Assembly (NCBI GenBank): GCA_029263435.1
Contig: JAJCXL010000093.1
Coordinates: 1 to 15,984 of the forward strand
DNA: 15,984 nt
Reading direction: 5' to 3'
Source of the DNA: Acidobacteriota bacterium
GTDB taxonomy: Bacteria; Acidobacteriota; Vicinamibacteria; Marinacidobacterales; SMYC01
How positions within the stretch are numbered: position 1 is the first letter of the stretch; the number at the start of each line of letters is the position of its first letter. The notes beneath the pieces are model-generated. The model did not search any database. It was given only the letters and a program-made list of their open reading frames with translations, and was not told the origin of the DNA. The position numbers were made by a program, and so were the translations under genes. Shown here in pieces: positions 1 to 5,977 of the stretch.

Positions 1-111
1 AAGAGTGCGCTCGGCCTCGCGCGTGACAAGCTCGTCTCCATGATCCGCGAGTCGGGGAAGATTCCGGCGGAGCGCGATGCGCTCTACAACGTCAAGACCA
101 TTTTTAACTAG
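1..111 (+). CDS. mqnE: Aminodeoxyfutalosine synthase MqnE, C-terminal end (5' truncated by window)
   Basis: An open frame runs from the first base to TAG at 109-111 and encodes 36 residues. The tail, with an Ile-Arg-Glu step, then PAERDALYN and a short end, resembles the C terminus of the radical SAM enzymes MqnE and MqnC, where a Val/Ala-Glu-Arg-Asp-Thr/Ala-Leu-Tyr motif is usual. MqnE joins SAM to the chorismate-derived product of MqnA to make aminodeoxyfutalosine, so it belongs to the same pathway as the next two genes. Its stop codon shares its last G with the GTG start of mqnA, which implies translational coupling. The catalytic part lies outside the window. MqnE is preferred over a second MqnC because a complete MqnC follows. 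Confidence 0.72.
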   Translation, partial: KSALGLARDKLVSMIRESGKIPAERDALYNVKTIFN

Positions 112-872
112 TGCGACTCCTCGTCGGGCAAATCTCGTACCTGAACAGCCAGCCGTTCTATCCGCTCTTGGGAGAACATCGGCTCATTCCCACCCCTCCG
201 TTCGAGCTAGGAAGAATGGCGGCGGCGGGGGAGATCGATGCCGGCATCCTCGCTGCGGTGGACTACCTCAACTGCGAGGATCGCTACGAGCCCGTCGCGC
301 AGCTCGGGGTCGCCAACCACGAGGAAGTGCGGAGCATTTTGTTTTTGAGTAAGAAACCCATGGACGAGCTCGATGGAGCGCGGATCGGCGTGACCGAAGA
401 GACCTCGACCTCGGTCCGCCTGCTGCGGGTTCTGCTCGAGCTTCGCCATGGAGTCCAGCCGGCGAGCTATGAGCGCGGCGCGAGAAGCGAGGCCGACGCC
501 TATCTCGTCATCGGAAACGAGGCGCTGTGGCAAGGGCAAACGGCCACGCCCGAGTTCCCTCACCGCTACGACCTCGCGACCGAGTGGTGGGACTGGAAGG
601 GGCTTCCTTTCGTGTTCGCCCTTTGGACCATCAGGCGCTCCTTGCCGCTCGACGTCAAGCAAGAGTTCGCCTCCCTACTCGAAAGATCCTTCACCCAGGG
701 AATGACGCAAATCGACGCCATCGCGGAAGCGAATGCCGGGGAGCTGGGTCAGAGCGAGGCCCTCGCCTCGTACTTGCGTAATTTCCACTACCGGCTCGGC
801 GAAACAGAGCTCGCGGGCCTCGAGGAGTTCCGGCGACTCACGCGTGAGAACGGATTTCTGGAGCCCATCTGA
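111..872 (+). CDS. mqnA: Chorismate dehydratase MqnA (futalosine menaquinone pathway)
   Basis: The product has 253 residues and starts at a GTG that overlaps the mqnE stop. MqnA removes water from chorismate to give 3-[(1-carboxyvinyl)oxy]benzoate, the substrate of MqnE. The family signature is visible: an N-terminal Gly-Gln-Ile-Ser-Tyr-Leu-Asn-Ser-Gln-Pro segment (residues 6-15), an Ile-Asp-Ala-Gly-Ile-Leu stretch near residue 43, and the C-terminal-half motif GLPFVFALW. The fold is of the periplasmic-binding-protein type, but there is no signal peptide, which agrees with a cytoplasmic enzyme. Length is normal for the family. The stop TGA shares its final A with the ATG of mqnC. Another start is unlikely because the first residues already match the family start. 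Confidence 0.93.
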   Translation: MRLLVGQISYLNSQPFYPLLGEHRLIPTPPFELGRMAAAGEIDAGILAAVDYLNCEDRYEPVAQLGVANHEEVRSILFLSKKPMDELDGARIGVTEETSTSVRLLRVLLELRHGVQPASYERGARSEADAYLVIGNEALWQGQTATPEFPHRYDLATEWWDWKGLPFVFALWTIRRSLPLDVKQEFASLLERSFTQGMTQIDAIAEANAGELGQSEALASYLRNFHYRLGETELAGLEEFRRLTRENGFLEPI

Positions 873-1951
873 TGACGACACTCGATAGCGTGCGGGACAA
901 AGTGAACTCCGGCGAGAGACTCGACCACGACGACGGTCTCTTCTTGCTCGGCGAGGCCCCTCTTCTGGATCTAGGTCAAATGGCGATGGGAGCTCGGCGA
1001 AAGCGGCACCCCGAGCCAATCGTCACCTTCGTCGTCGACACGAACCCGAACTACACGAATATTTGTGATGTCGACTGTACCTTTTGCGCGTTCTACCGTA
1101 GCCCCGGACACGAGGAAGGCTACACGCATTCCGTCGAAGAGATGCTGTCACGGATCGGCAAGTCGGCTGAAAAAGGGGTGACGACCGTGCTGATGCAAGG
1201 GGGCGTCAACAAAGAGCTCCCTTTGGAGTACTACTTGGATCTCGTGCGCGGCGTTCGCGAACGCTATCCCAACGTGACGCCTCATTTCTGGTCCGCGGCT
1301 GAGATCGAAGGCATGGCGGAAGTCTCCGGACTCACTCTGCAAGAGGTGCTCTCCGAGCTCAAGAAAGCCGGCCAAACGACGATCCCCGGTGGAGGCGCCG
1401 AGATCTTGTCGGAGCCAGTGCGAAAAAAGATCTCGCACAAGAAGGGGCAGACGCACTCCTGGATGGACGTGCACCGTGAGGCCCACGCGCAAGGCTTTCG
1501 CTCTACCGCGACGATGATGTACGGACATGTCGAGACCGACGAGGACGTCGTGACCCACTTCGACGCCATCCGAGAGCTTCAGGACGAGCACCATGGATTC
1601 ACCGCCTTCGTACCGTGGAGCTTCAAGCCAGGCAATACGCCTCTGGTGAAGAAGATCCCACGCCACGCCGGACCGAACCACTACCTCCGCATGCTCGGAG
1701 CCGCCAGGCTCTACCTCGACAACTTCGACCACGTGCAAGCGTCGTGGTTCTCAGAGGGCAAGAAAACGGGACAAGTCGCGCTCCATTGGGGCGCCGATGA
1801 TTTCGGCGGCACTTTGTTCGAGGAGAACGTCCACGCGGCGACCGGCTTCATCAATCAGACCTCGACCGAAGAAGTAAAGACCATCATTCGTGAAGCAGGG
1901 TTTCGCCCCGCGCAACGCACGACCCTCTACGAGATCCTGGAAGTCTTCTAG
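872..1951 (+). CDS. mqnC: Cyclic dehypoxanthinyl futalosine synthase MqnC (radical SAM)
   Basis: The 359-residue product has a radical SAM cluster motif CX3CX2C (Cys65, Cys69, Cys72), preceded by TNPNYTNIC as in MqnC/MqnE proteins. A glycine-rich SAM-binding segment, MQGGVN, lies near residue 109, and IPGGGAEILS lies near residue 172. MqnC cyclises dehypoxanthine futalosine to the cyclic intermediate late in the futalosine route to menaquinone. The ATG overlaps the mqnA stop by one base, so mqnE, mqnA and mqnC form one tightly coupled operon. mqnB and mqnD are not in the window. The 3' end meets the convergent kinase gene in a 4-base CTAG, where both strands read TAG. Confidence 0.95.
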   Translation: MTTLDSVRDKVNSGERLDHDDGLFLLGEAPLLDLGQMAMGARRKRHPEPIVTFVVDTNPNYTNICDVDCTFCAFYRSPGHEEGYTHSVEEMLSRIGKSAEKGVTTVLMQGGVNKELPLEYYLDLVRGVRERYPNVTPHFWSAAEIEGMAEVSGLTLQEVLSELKKAGQTTIPGGGAEILSEPVRKKISHKKGQTHSWMDVHREAHAQGFRSTATMMYGHVETDEDVVTHFDAIRELQDEHHGFTAFVPWSFKPGNTPLVKKIPRHAGPNHYLRMLGAARLYLDNFDHVQASWFSEGKKTGQVALHWGADDFGGTLFEENVHAATGFINQTSTEEVKTIIREAGFRPAQRTTLYEILEVF

Positions 1952-2511
1952 AGCCCCGTGCCCGTCTCGCCGTCGCGAGAAGGCGTGTCGGCGAGCGCTT
2001 CGCCAGAAGGCCTGTCGGCGAGCGCTTTCAGAACCTCTTGGAGGCTCTCGCCAACTGAGCGTCTCGCCGTGTCGATGACGATCCGATCGCGGTTCCACGT
2101 TTCGTAGTGACGCGACGTCACGTCTTCCCAGCTCGGGAGCTCGAGTCCAATGATGTCCGTCGATCGCGATCCCACTCGGCGGCGGTGCTCGGCCCGGTCG
2201 GAGCACACGAGCTCTACTTCGACGACTTCGACTCTCGCTTGGACGCCGACGTTTCTCCAAGCATCTCTCGTAAGCCGTAGCGGATTGACCGAATCGGCCA
2301 CGACGCCCACACCTACGCGGAGCGTGTCGAGTGCCACGCCGTAGCCGACCAGGTAGCCTGCAGGCCCGAGGTCCTTCCCACCTACGCCCTCGTCACGAAT
2401 CGCTTGCTCGATGGTATCCACCCGAACGTAAGCCGCTCCGAGCTCACGCGCGAGCCCTTTCGCCAACGTGCTCTTGCCGGTGCCGGGTAGACCCGCCAAG
2501 ACGATGAGCAT
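1948..2511 (-). CDS. P-loop kinase-like ATPase (AAA_33 type)
   Basis: A 187-residue protein starts directly with a Walker A loop, GLPGTGKST at residues 7-15. It looks like a small nucleotide/sugar kinase-type P-loop fold: an early Val-Asp-Thr after the second strand, an Asp-Ser-Val-Asn-Pro segment around residue 93, and an Arg-rich lid-like stretch (RAEHRRRVGSR) near residues 126-136. Similar small ATPases are annotated as AAA family ATPases or adenylylsulfate-kinase-like, and the real substrate cannot be told from sequence. The gene lies 11 bases downstream of gpsA and is probably last in the minus-strand operon. Its C terminus carries a 9-residue duplication (163-171 and 172-180). It shares its stop region with mqnC. 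Confidence 0.8.
   Translation of the reverse strand: MLIVLAGLPGTGKSTLAKGLARELGAAYVRVDTIEQAIRDEGVGGKDLGPAGYLVGYGVALDTLRVGVGVVADSVNPLRLTRDAWRNVGVQARVEVVEVELVCSDRAEHRRRVGSRSTDIIGLELPSWEDVTSRHYETWNRDRIVIDTARRSVGESLQEVLKALADRPSGEALADTPSRDGETGTGL
1978..2027 (-). repeat. In-frame 27-bp tandem duplication in the kinase gene
   Basis: Two 23-base copies at 1978-2000 and 2005-2027 differ at one base and are offset by exactly 27 bases. The offset is 9 codons, so the kinase reading frame is preserved. It yields ALADRPSGE followed by ALADTPSRD at the protein C terminus. Replication slippage is the likely origin. It lies outside the predicted catalytic fold. Confidence 0.8.
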
Positions 2512-2522
2512 GGAATGGGCGT

Positions 2523-3512
2523 CTACTCCGCCTTGAGAGGACGCTCGAGGAGCTCTTCCATGGCCTGGCGAGCGTCGAGCTCGCCATTCAACAAGCGCTC
2601 CATCTGGAAGACGATCGGCATCTCGACATATTGCCGTCGGGCGAGTGCCGCAGCGGCCGCGGTGGTGCGCACGCCTTCAGCGACCTGCTCCATCGACGAT
2701 AGGATCTGCTTCAGGGATTTTCCCTTCCCGAGTGCCACTCCTACGGTGCGGTTGCGAGAGAGGTCGCCGGTGCAAGTGAGCACGAGATCTCCCATCCCCG
2801 AGAGCCCGAGGAGAGTCTCTCGCTTACCACCCATCGCGACCGCGAGGCGCGAAATCTCGGCGAGCCCTCGTGCCATCAGCGCCGCCTTGGGATTGGCGCC
2901 CAAACCGAGCCCGGTGGCGACTCCGGAAGCGACGGCGATCACATTTTTCAGCGCGCCTCCGAGCTCCACTCCGATGACGTCGTCGCTCGAGTAGAGCCGA
3001 AACCGGGACGACGCGAGCCGCTTTTGTACTTCGAGCGCGAACGATTCATGTCGACTCGCGACGACGAGAGCGGTCGGTTCTCCACGCGCTACTTCTTTGG
3101 CAAAAGTAGGGCCTGAAATCACCGCGACTTCAGCGGCAAACGGAGTGAGCTGATGGATGACTTGGCTCATGCGGAGCAGGCTCGTTTCTTCGATGCCCTT
3201 GGTGGCACTGACGAAGCGCTGCGTCTCGTTCACATGCTGGAGGAGCTCGGTGACTACCGCCCGAATAAACTGCGAGGGTACGGCGAGGAGGATGAGCTCG
3301 ACGTCACGGAGAGCCTCTTCAAAAGTGCCCGTCACAAGGAGCTCCTTCGGAAGCTCGACATCGGGCAAGAACGTTTCGTTGATTCGGGTCTTTCTTATCG
3401 ATGCGACGACGTCGGGCTCACGGCACCATAGCGTTACGTCTTCGCCGACATCGGTCAGCTGTTTCGCGAGGGCGGTGCCCCAGGCGCCGGCTCCGATGAC
3501 CGCGACCGACAA
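2523..3512 (-). CDS. gpsA: Glycerol-3-phosphate dehydrogenase [NAD(P)+] GpsA
   Basis: GpsA reduces dihydroxyacetone phosphate to sn-glycerol 3-phosphate for phospholipid synthesis in the cytoplasm. From the TTG at 3512 the product has 329 residues, normal for the family. It shows the Rossmann motif GAGAWG at residues 7-12, the SATKGIE segment, SGPTFAKE, and the C-terminal-domain block ELGGALKNVIA with its conserved Lys. The frame is open further upstream to an ATG at 3572, but that 20-residue extension is not family-like and overlaps the preceding microprotein. The TTG places the first strand (SVAVIGAG) right at the N terminus, as usual, 4 bases after the upstream stop. An AGGA lies 11 bases before it. 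The P-loop kinase follows after 11 bases. Confidence 0.94.
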   Translation of the reverse strand: MSVAVIGAGAWGTALAKQLTDVGEDVTLWCREPDVVASIRKTRINETFLPDVELPKELLVTGTFEEALRDVELILLAVPSQFIRAVVTELLQHVNETQRFVSATKGIEETSLLRMSQVIHQLTPFAAEVAVISGPTFAKEVARGEPTALVVASRHESFALEVQKRLASSRFRLYSSDDVIGVELGGALKNVIAVASGVATGLGLGANPKAALMARGLAEISRLAVAMGGKRETLLGLSGMGDLVLTCTGDLSRNRTVGVALGKGKSLKQILSSMEQVAEGVRTTAAAAALARRQYVEMPIVFQMERLLNGELDARQAMEELLERPLKAE

Positions 3513-3516
3513 GCCG

Positions 3517-3615
3517 CTACTGGTCCTGATGGAGCGACTGGTAGAGAAAATAGGCGAACCCGCCCCAGACACCGCCGAGGATCAGGATCATCATGACGAT
3601 ACCCACGGGCTCCAT
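3517..3615 (-). CDS. Single-helix membrane microprotein, MetS-like
   Basis: A 32-residue ORF starts with ATG at 3615 and ends with TAG at 3517-3519, just before gpsA. It reads MEPVGIVMMILILGGVWGGF and then a Tyr-Phe-Leu-Tyr-Gln tail with a few polar residues. That is one transmembrane helix with a MM(x)nWGGF pattern. The pattern resembles the MetS small subunits (PF16951-type) of bacterial neurotransmitter:sodium-symporter-family methionine/alanine importers, which normally sit next to a large transporter gene. No such gene is nearby. The tight spacing to gpsA and the hydrophobic, sense-coded content argue for a real gene. No clear Shine-Dalgarno is seen. A TACAAT lies 6 bases upstream (3622-3627), which could mean a leaderless transcript. 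The assignment rests on motif memory and is tentative; it could be another membrane peptide family. Confidence 0.55.
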   Translation of the reverse strand: MEPVGIVMMILILGGVWGGFAYFLYQSLHQDQ

Positions 3616-3661
3616 GTCACGATTGTAACCCGATCCGTTCGTGTGGCCCTATCGCAGCTTG

Positions 3662-3832
3662 CTAGTCGTCCTCATCGCCGAAAAAGAAGAACTGGGCGCA
3701 CTGCTTCGAACAAAACATTCGACCGTTGTGATCGTGGGCGCAATCTTCACAAAAGTAGCGGAAACAGATGACGCACTTGGTTAGCGAACGCTCGGACTCG
3801 CTCTTCTCACAGTGCCAGCATTTGTTGTCCAA
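3662..3832 (-). CDS. Small cysteine-rich zinc-binding protein (hypothetical)
   Basis: From the TTG at 3832 this encodes 56 residues with eight Cys in four pairs: 5/8, 20/23, 28/31 and 41/45. His33 and His35 lie between the last two pairs. The spacing would suit two zinc sites in a cross-brace or treble-clef arrangement, like small RING/MYND/B-box-type knuckles. It ends in a Phe-rich run and an acidic GDEDD tail. The TTG is favoured because AAAGGGG (3841-3847) stands 8 bases before it. GTG at 3841 would overlap that site, and a TTG at 3925 would lie inside the promoter. It is probably the first gene of the operon with the microprotein and gpsA. I do not recognise a characterised family. A protein-protein or nucleic-acid binding role is possible but unproven. 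Confidence 0.7.
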   Translation of the reverse strand: MDNKCWHCEKSESERSLTKCVICFRYFCEDCAHDHNGRMFCSKQCAQFFFFGDEDD

Positions 3833-3872
3833 CGGTGTCACCCCTTTCGTGGCCGGGGACCGACAGGTTTTC

Positions 3873-3904
3873 TTGACAGCCTCTTCTAACTCTTCTAATA
3901 TAAT
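3873..3904 (+). promoter_or_regulatory. Sigma-70-like promoter for tilS-hpt-ftsH
   Basis: A perfect TTGACA (3873-3878) is followed by TAATAT (3896-3901) at a 17-base spacing. A perfect TATAAT (3899-3904) also occurs but at 20 bases, so the first is the more likely -10. A start near 3908-3911 gives a leader of about 50 bases before the tilS ATG at 3958. It sits back to back with the divergent promoter. Confidence 0.6.
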
Positions 3905-3925
3905 ACACTTATACCGAATCAACAA
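3897..3925 (-). promoter_or_regulatory. Sigma-70-like promoter for the zinc-protein/gpsA operon
   Basis: On the minus strand, TTGTTG (3920-3925) is followed after 17 bases by TATATT (3897-3902). The -10 matches the consensus at five of six positions and the -35 at three. Transcription would start near 3890 and give a leader of about 55 bases ending in the AAAGGGG ribosome site. Its -10 overlaps the plus-strand -10. The element lies in the only clearly AT-rich island of the window. Confidence 0.5.
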
Positions 3926-3957
3926 TTCTGATTTTCCTGGACCGAAAACCCAGAGCC

Positions 3958-5397
3958 ATGTTGACCCAAGCCGTTCTCCGGACGATCTCCCAGTCGGGCA
4001 TGATCCGGCCGGGTCACGGAGTTCTGGTGGGCCTATCCGGCGGCGCCGACTCGGTGTGCCTCACGCACGTTTTGTCGGAGCTCCGTCAAGTCTTGGACCT
4101 CCGCCTCGTCGCGGCACACGTAAACCATCGTTTACGGGCCGATGCCGACGATGATGAAGCTTTCAGCAAGAGCTTCGCCCAGAATCTGAACCTGCCGTTC
4201 CTGTCCGTCTGCGTCGATGTCGCGGCCCTCGCGGAGTCGAGCGGCCGATCTCTCGAGGACGCGGCGCGCCGCGCCCGCTACGAGGCCCTCGGAGCCCTAG
4301 CCGCGCGTCACGATTGCGACCGCATCGCGGTGGGCCACACTCTCGACGACCAGGCAGAGACAGTCTTCATGCGCCTTTGCAGAGGCTCCGGCACGCGAGG
4401 CCTCGCCGGGATCTACCCGAAACGTCCTCTTGCCGGAGGCTCGTCGCTGATCCGACCCCTGCTATCGACCCGTCGGAGCGCCGTGCTGCAGTATCTGTCC
4501 GGCCATGGCCTCTCGTTTCGTGAGGACTCGACCAATGCGGATCGCCGGTTCACCCGTAATCGAGTGCGACACGACATTTTGCCCCACTTGCGGAAGGCGT
4601 TGAACCCGCGGCTCACCGAAGCGCTCGCGGCGACGGCAGAGCTACGCAGAGAAGAGGAAGATTTCCTCGACCAGCTGGCCCGCAAGACGTTCGAAGAGCG
4701 CCTCCAAACGGAGCTTGGCAGCGTATCGTTGGCGGTGAGCGCGCTCGCCTCCGACCACCCGGCTCTGGCCCGCCGCTTGGTCCGACTCGCGGTCGCTGAG
4801 GTCAAGGGCGAGACGACGGATCTCAGCAAGACCCACGTGGACGAGGTTTTGTCCCTCTTGGCTCCGGGACGAAGCGGGCGAGAGCTCCATCTTCCGGGAT
4901 TAGGGGTCGTACGATCTTTCGATGCGCTCGTGTTTCGGAGCCGGCAAAGGTCCCTCGGAGGAGCCCCGGCGAGCGCGCCCGAGAACGGCTATAATAGGTT
5001 TGAGTACCGCTTCGCCATCCCTTCACGGATCCCAGTTCGGGAATGCCGGGGATGGCTGTCGGCGAATCTCGAGGCTTGTGCTGTCTCCGATGACGGATAT
5101 GGCCGCGCTTCCGGCGACGCTGTCAGGGTGGCGGTCGAGAGGTCGCGGAAGGAGCTCAAAATCAGAAACCCGGAGCCTTCGGATCGCTTTCGACCTTTAG
5201 GGGCGAAAGGCAGTAAGAGGCTCTCGCGTTACTTGATGGAGAGAAGAGTCGCGAGTGAGATGAGACAACACGTGCCCGTCGTCGTACGGGCAGATTCGGA
5301 CGAAATCCTCTGGGTGGTTGGACATGGCGTCTCAGAACTGGCACGGATCGAGACCGGTGAGCGCGCGCTCCACCTCCAATGGCAGCGAGGCGAATGA
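3958..5397 (+). CDS. tilS: tRNA(Ile)-lysidine synthase TilS
   Basis: TilS attaches lysine to C34 of the CAU-anticodon tRNA-Ile so that it reads AUA. The 479-residue product has the N-type ATP pyrophosphatase loop SGGADS (27-32), HVNHRLR (54-60), the RRARYEAL segment and GHTLDDQAET (126-135) followed by RGSG. These complete the synthase core. The C-terminal substrate-binding region carries DRFRPLGAKGSKRLS, then ILWVVGHG near the end, both typical of long TilS proteins. All catalytic motifs look intact. The ATG at 3958 puts Ala/Leu-rich helix 1 at the usual distance from the P-loop. Its stop overlaps the hpt start in ATGA, which implies coupling. The divergent promoter island lies about 55 bases upstream. 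Confidence 0.95.
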   Translation: MLTQAVLRTISQSGMIRPGHGVLVGLSGGADSVCLTHVLSELRQVLDLRLVAAHVNHRLRADADDDEAFSKSFAQNLNLPFLSVCVDVAALAESSGRSLEDAARRARYEALGALAARHDCDRIAVGHTLDDQAETVFMRLCRGSGTRGLAGIYPKRPLAGGSSLIRPLLSTRRSAVLQYLSGHGLSFREDSTNADRRFTRNRVRHDILPHLRKALNPRLTEALAATAELRREEEDFLDQLARKTFEERLQTELGSVSLAVSALASDHPALARRLVRLAVAEVKGETTDLSKTHVDEVLSLLAPGRSGRELHLPGLGVVRSFDALVFRSRQRSLGGAPASAPENGYNRFEYRFAIPSRIPVRECRGWLSANLEACAVSDDGYGRASGDAVRVAVERSRKELKIRNPEPSDRFRPLGAKGSKRLSRYLMERRVASEMRQHVPVVVRADSDEILWVVGHGVSELARIETGERALHLQWQRGE

Positions 5398-5918
5398 GCG
5401 ATAACGGCTTGAAGACGCTCTACGATGCTCGAAAGATCGAGGAGCGGGTCCGCGCCATCGGAGCGGAGATCTCGTCCGATTTCAAGTCTGGGGATATCGC
5501 CTGCGTGGGCGTCTTGCCGAATTGCATGGTCTTCATGGCCGATCTGATCCGGACGATCGACCCGCCGCTGACCTGCTCCTTTCTCAGAGTCGGCACCGAC
5601 GGCGAACGCCGGGTCGACGTGGCCTTCGGCCAAGCGAACGATTTCAGTCATCGTGACGTATTGTTGATCCAAGGCATCGTGGATACTGGAGTGACGTTGG
5701 ACTTCATCACCGGCCATATCGAGCAATCTTGGCAGCCGCGCAGTCTGAAAGTGGCAGCATTGATCAACAGAGACAACCATCGGAAAGTAAATTGCGTCGT
5801 CGACTACACCTGTTTCGAGCTATCGATGGAAGGCTATGTCGCGGGCTACGGGCTCGGACTGGACGAGTACCATCGCGGAGCTCCTTATCTCGGTCTCGCC
5901 AATACGGAGGCGTCATGA
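5394..5918 (+). CDS. hpt: Hypoxanthine phosphoribosyltransferase homologue with degenerate active site
   Basis: The 174-residue product aligns over its full length with bacterial HPRT. It keeps FMADLIRTID (47-56), the IVDTG strand-loop (95-99, including Asp97, the expected catalytic base), VVDYTCFEL, and the hood end YGLGL...YHRGAPYLG (152-167). Many ligand positions differ from the Bacillus enzyme: the LKG pyrophosphate loop is LPN (41-43), the PRPP ribose pair Glu-Asp is Gln93-Gly94, the Ser-Tyr flexible loop is absent, the purine-contact Lys is Arg126, and the metal Asp in YGLDY is Gly155. The ATG at 5394 overlaps the tilS stop (ATGA). An in-frame upstream start at 5379 lies deeper in tilS and is less likely. 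The tilS-hpt-ftsH order is conserved in many bacteria. Whether it still makes IMP is doubtful; a regulatory role is inferred. Confidence 0.85.
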   Translation: MSDNGLKTLYDARKIEERVRAIGAEISSDFKSGDIACVGVLPNCMVFMADLIRTIDPPLTCSFLRVGTDGERRVDVAFGQANDFSHRDVLLIQGIVDTGVTLDFITGHIEQSWQPRSLKVAALINRDNHRKVNCVVDYTCFELSMEGYVAGYGLGLDEYHRGAPYLGLANTEAS

Positions 5919-5977
5919 CCCACGGACCCCTCGGCATTAGCCGACGAAGTCTTTCTCGGATCGGAGGCATCTCTTGA
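5915..5977 (+). CDS. 20-codon mini-ORF coupling hpt to ftsH (possible leader peptide)
   Basis: ATG at 5915 overlaps the hpt stop (ATGA), and the ORF ends in TGA at 5975-5977, overlapping the ftsH start (TTGA). A GGAGG at 5906-5910 precedes it by 4 bases. It encodes 20 residues, Arg/Ser/Gly-rich, with no recognisable motif. The last codons contain the GGAGG used by ftsH. It may only carry ribosomes across the 55-base gap (termination-reinitiation) or act as a short regulatory leader. It may also be chance. Confidence 0.35.
   Translation: MTHGPLGISRRSLSRIGGIS
5963..5967 (+). promoter_or_regulatory. Ribosome binding site fixing the ftsH TTG start
   Basis: GGAGG stands 6 bases before TTG at 5974. 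The next candidate, ATG at 5986, would be 18 bases away, too far, so the TTG is the likely initiator. The site lies inside the preceding mini-ORF, so its translation would affect access. Confidence 0.7.

Noticed and set aside
3513..3572. 20-residue N-terminal extension of gpsA from ATG at 3572
   Set aside because: It overlaps the microprotein out of frame and is Ser/Arg-rich. The family begins at the Rossmann strand, served by TTG at 3512.
3833..3925. Longer zinc-protein start at TTG 3925
   Set aside because: It would place the coding start inside the divergent promoter -35. Only the part from about 3832 has protein-like Cys spacing and a ribosome site at the right distance.
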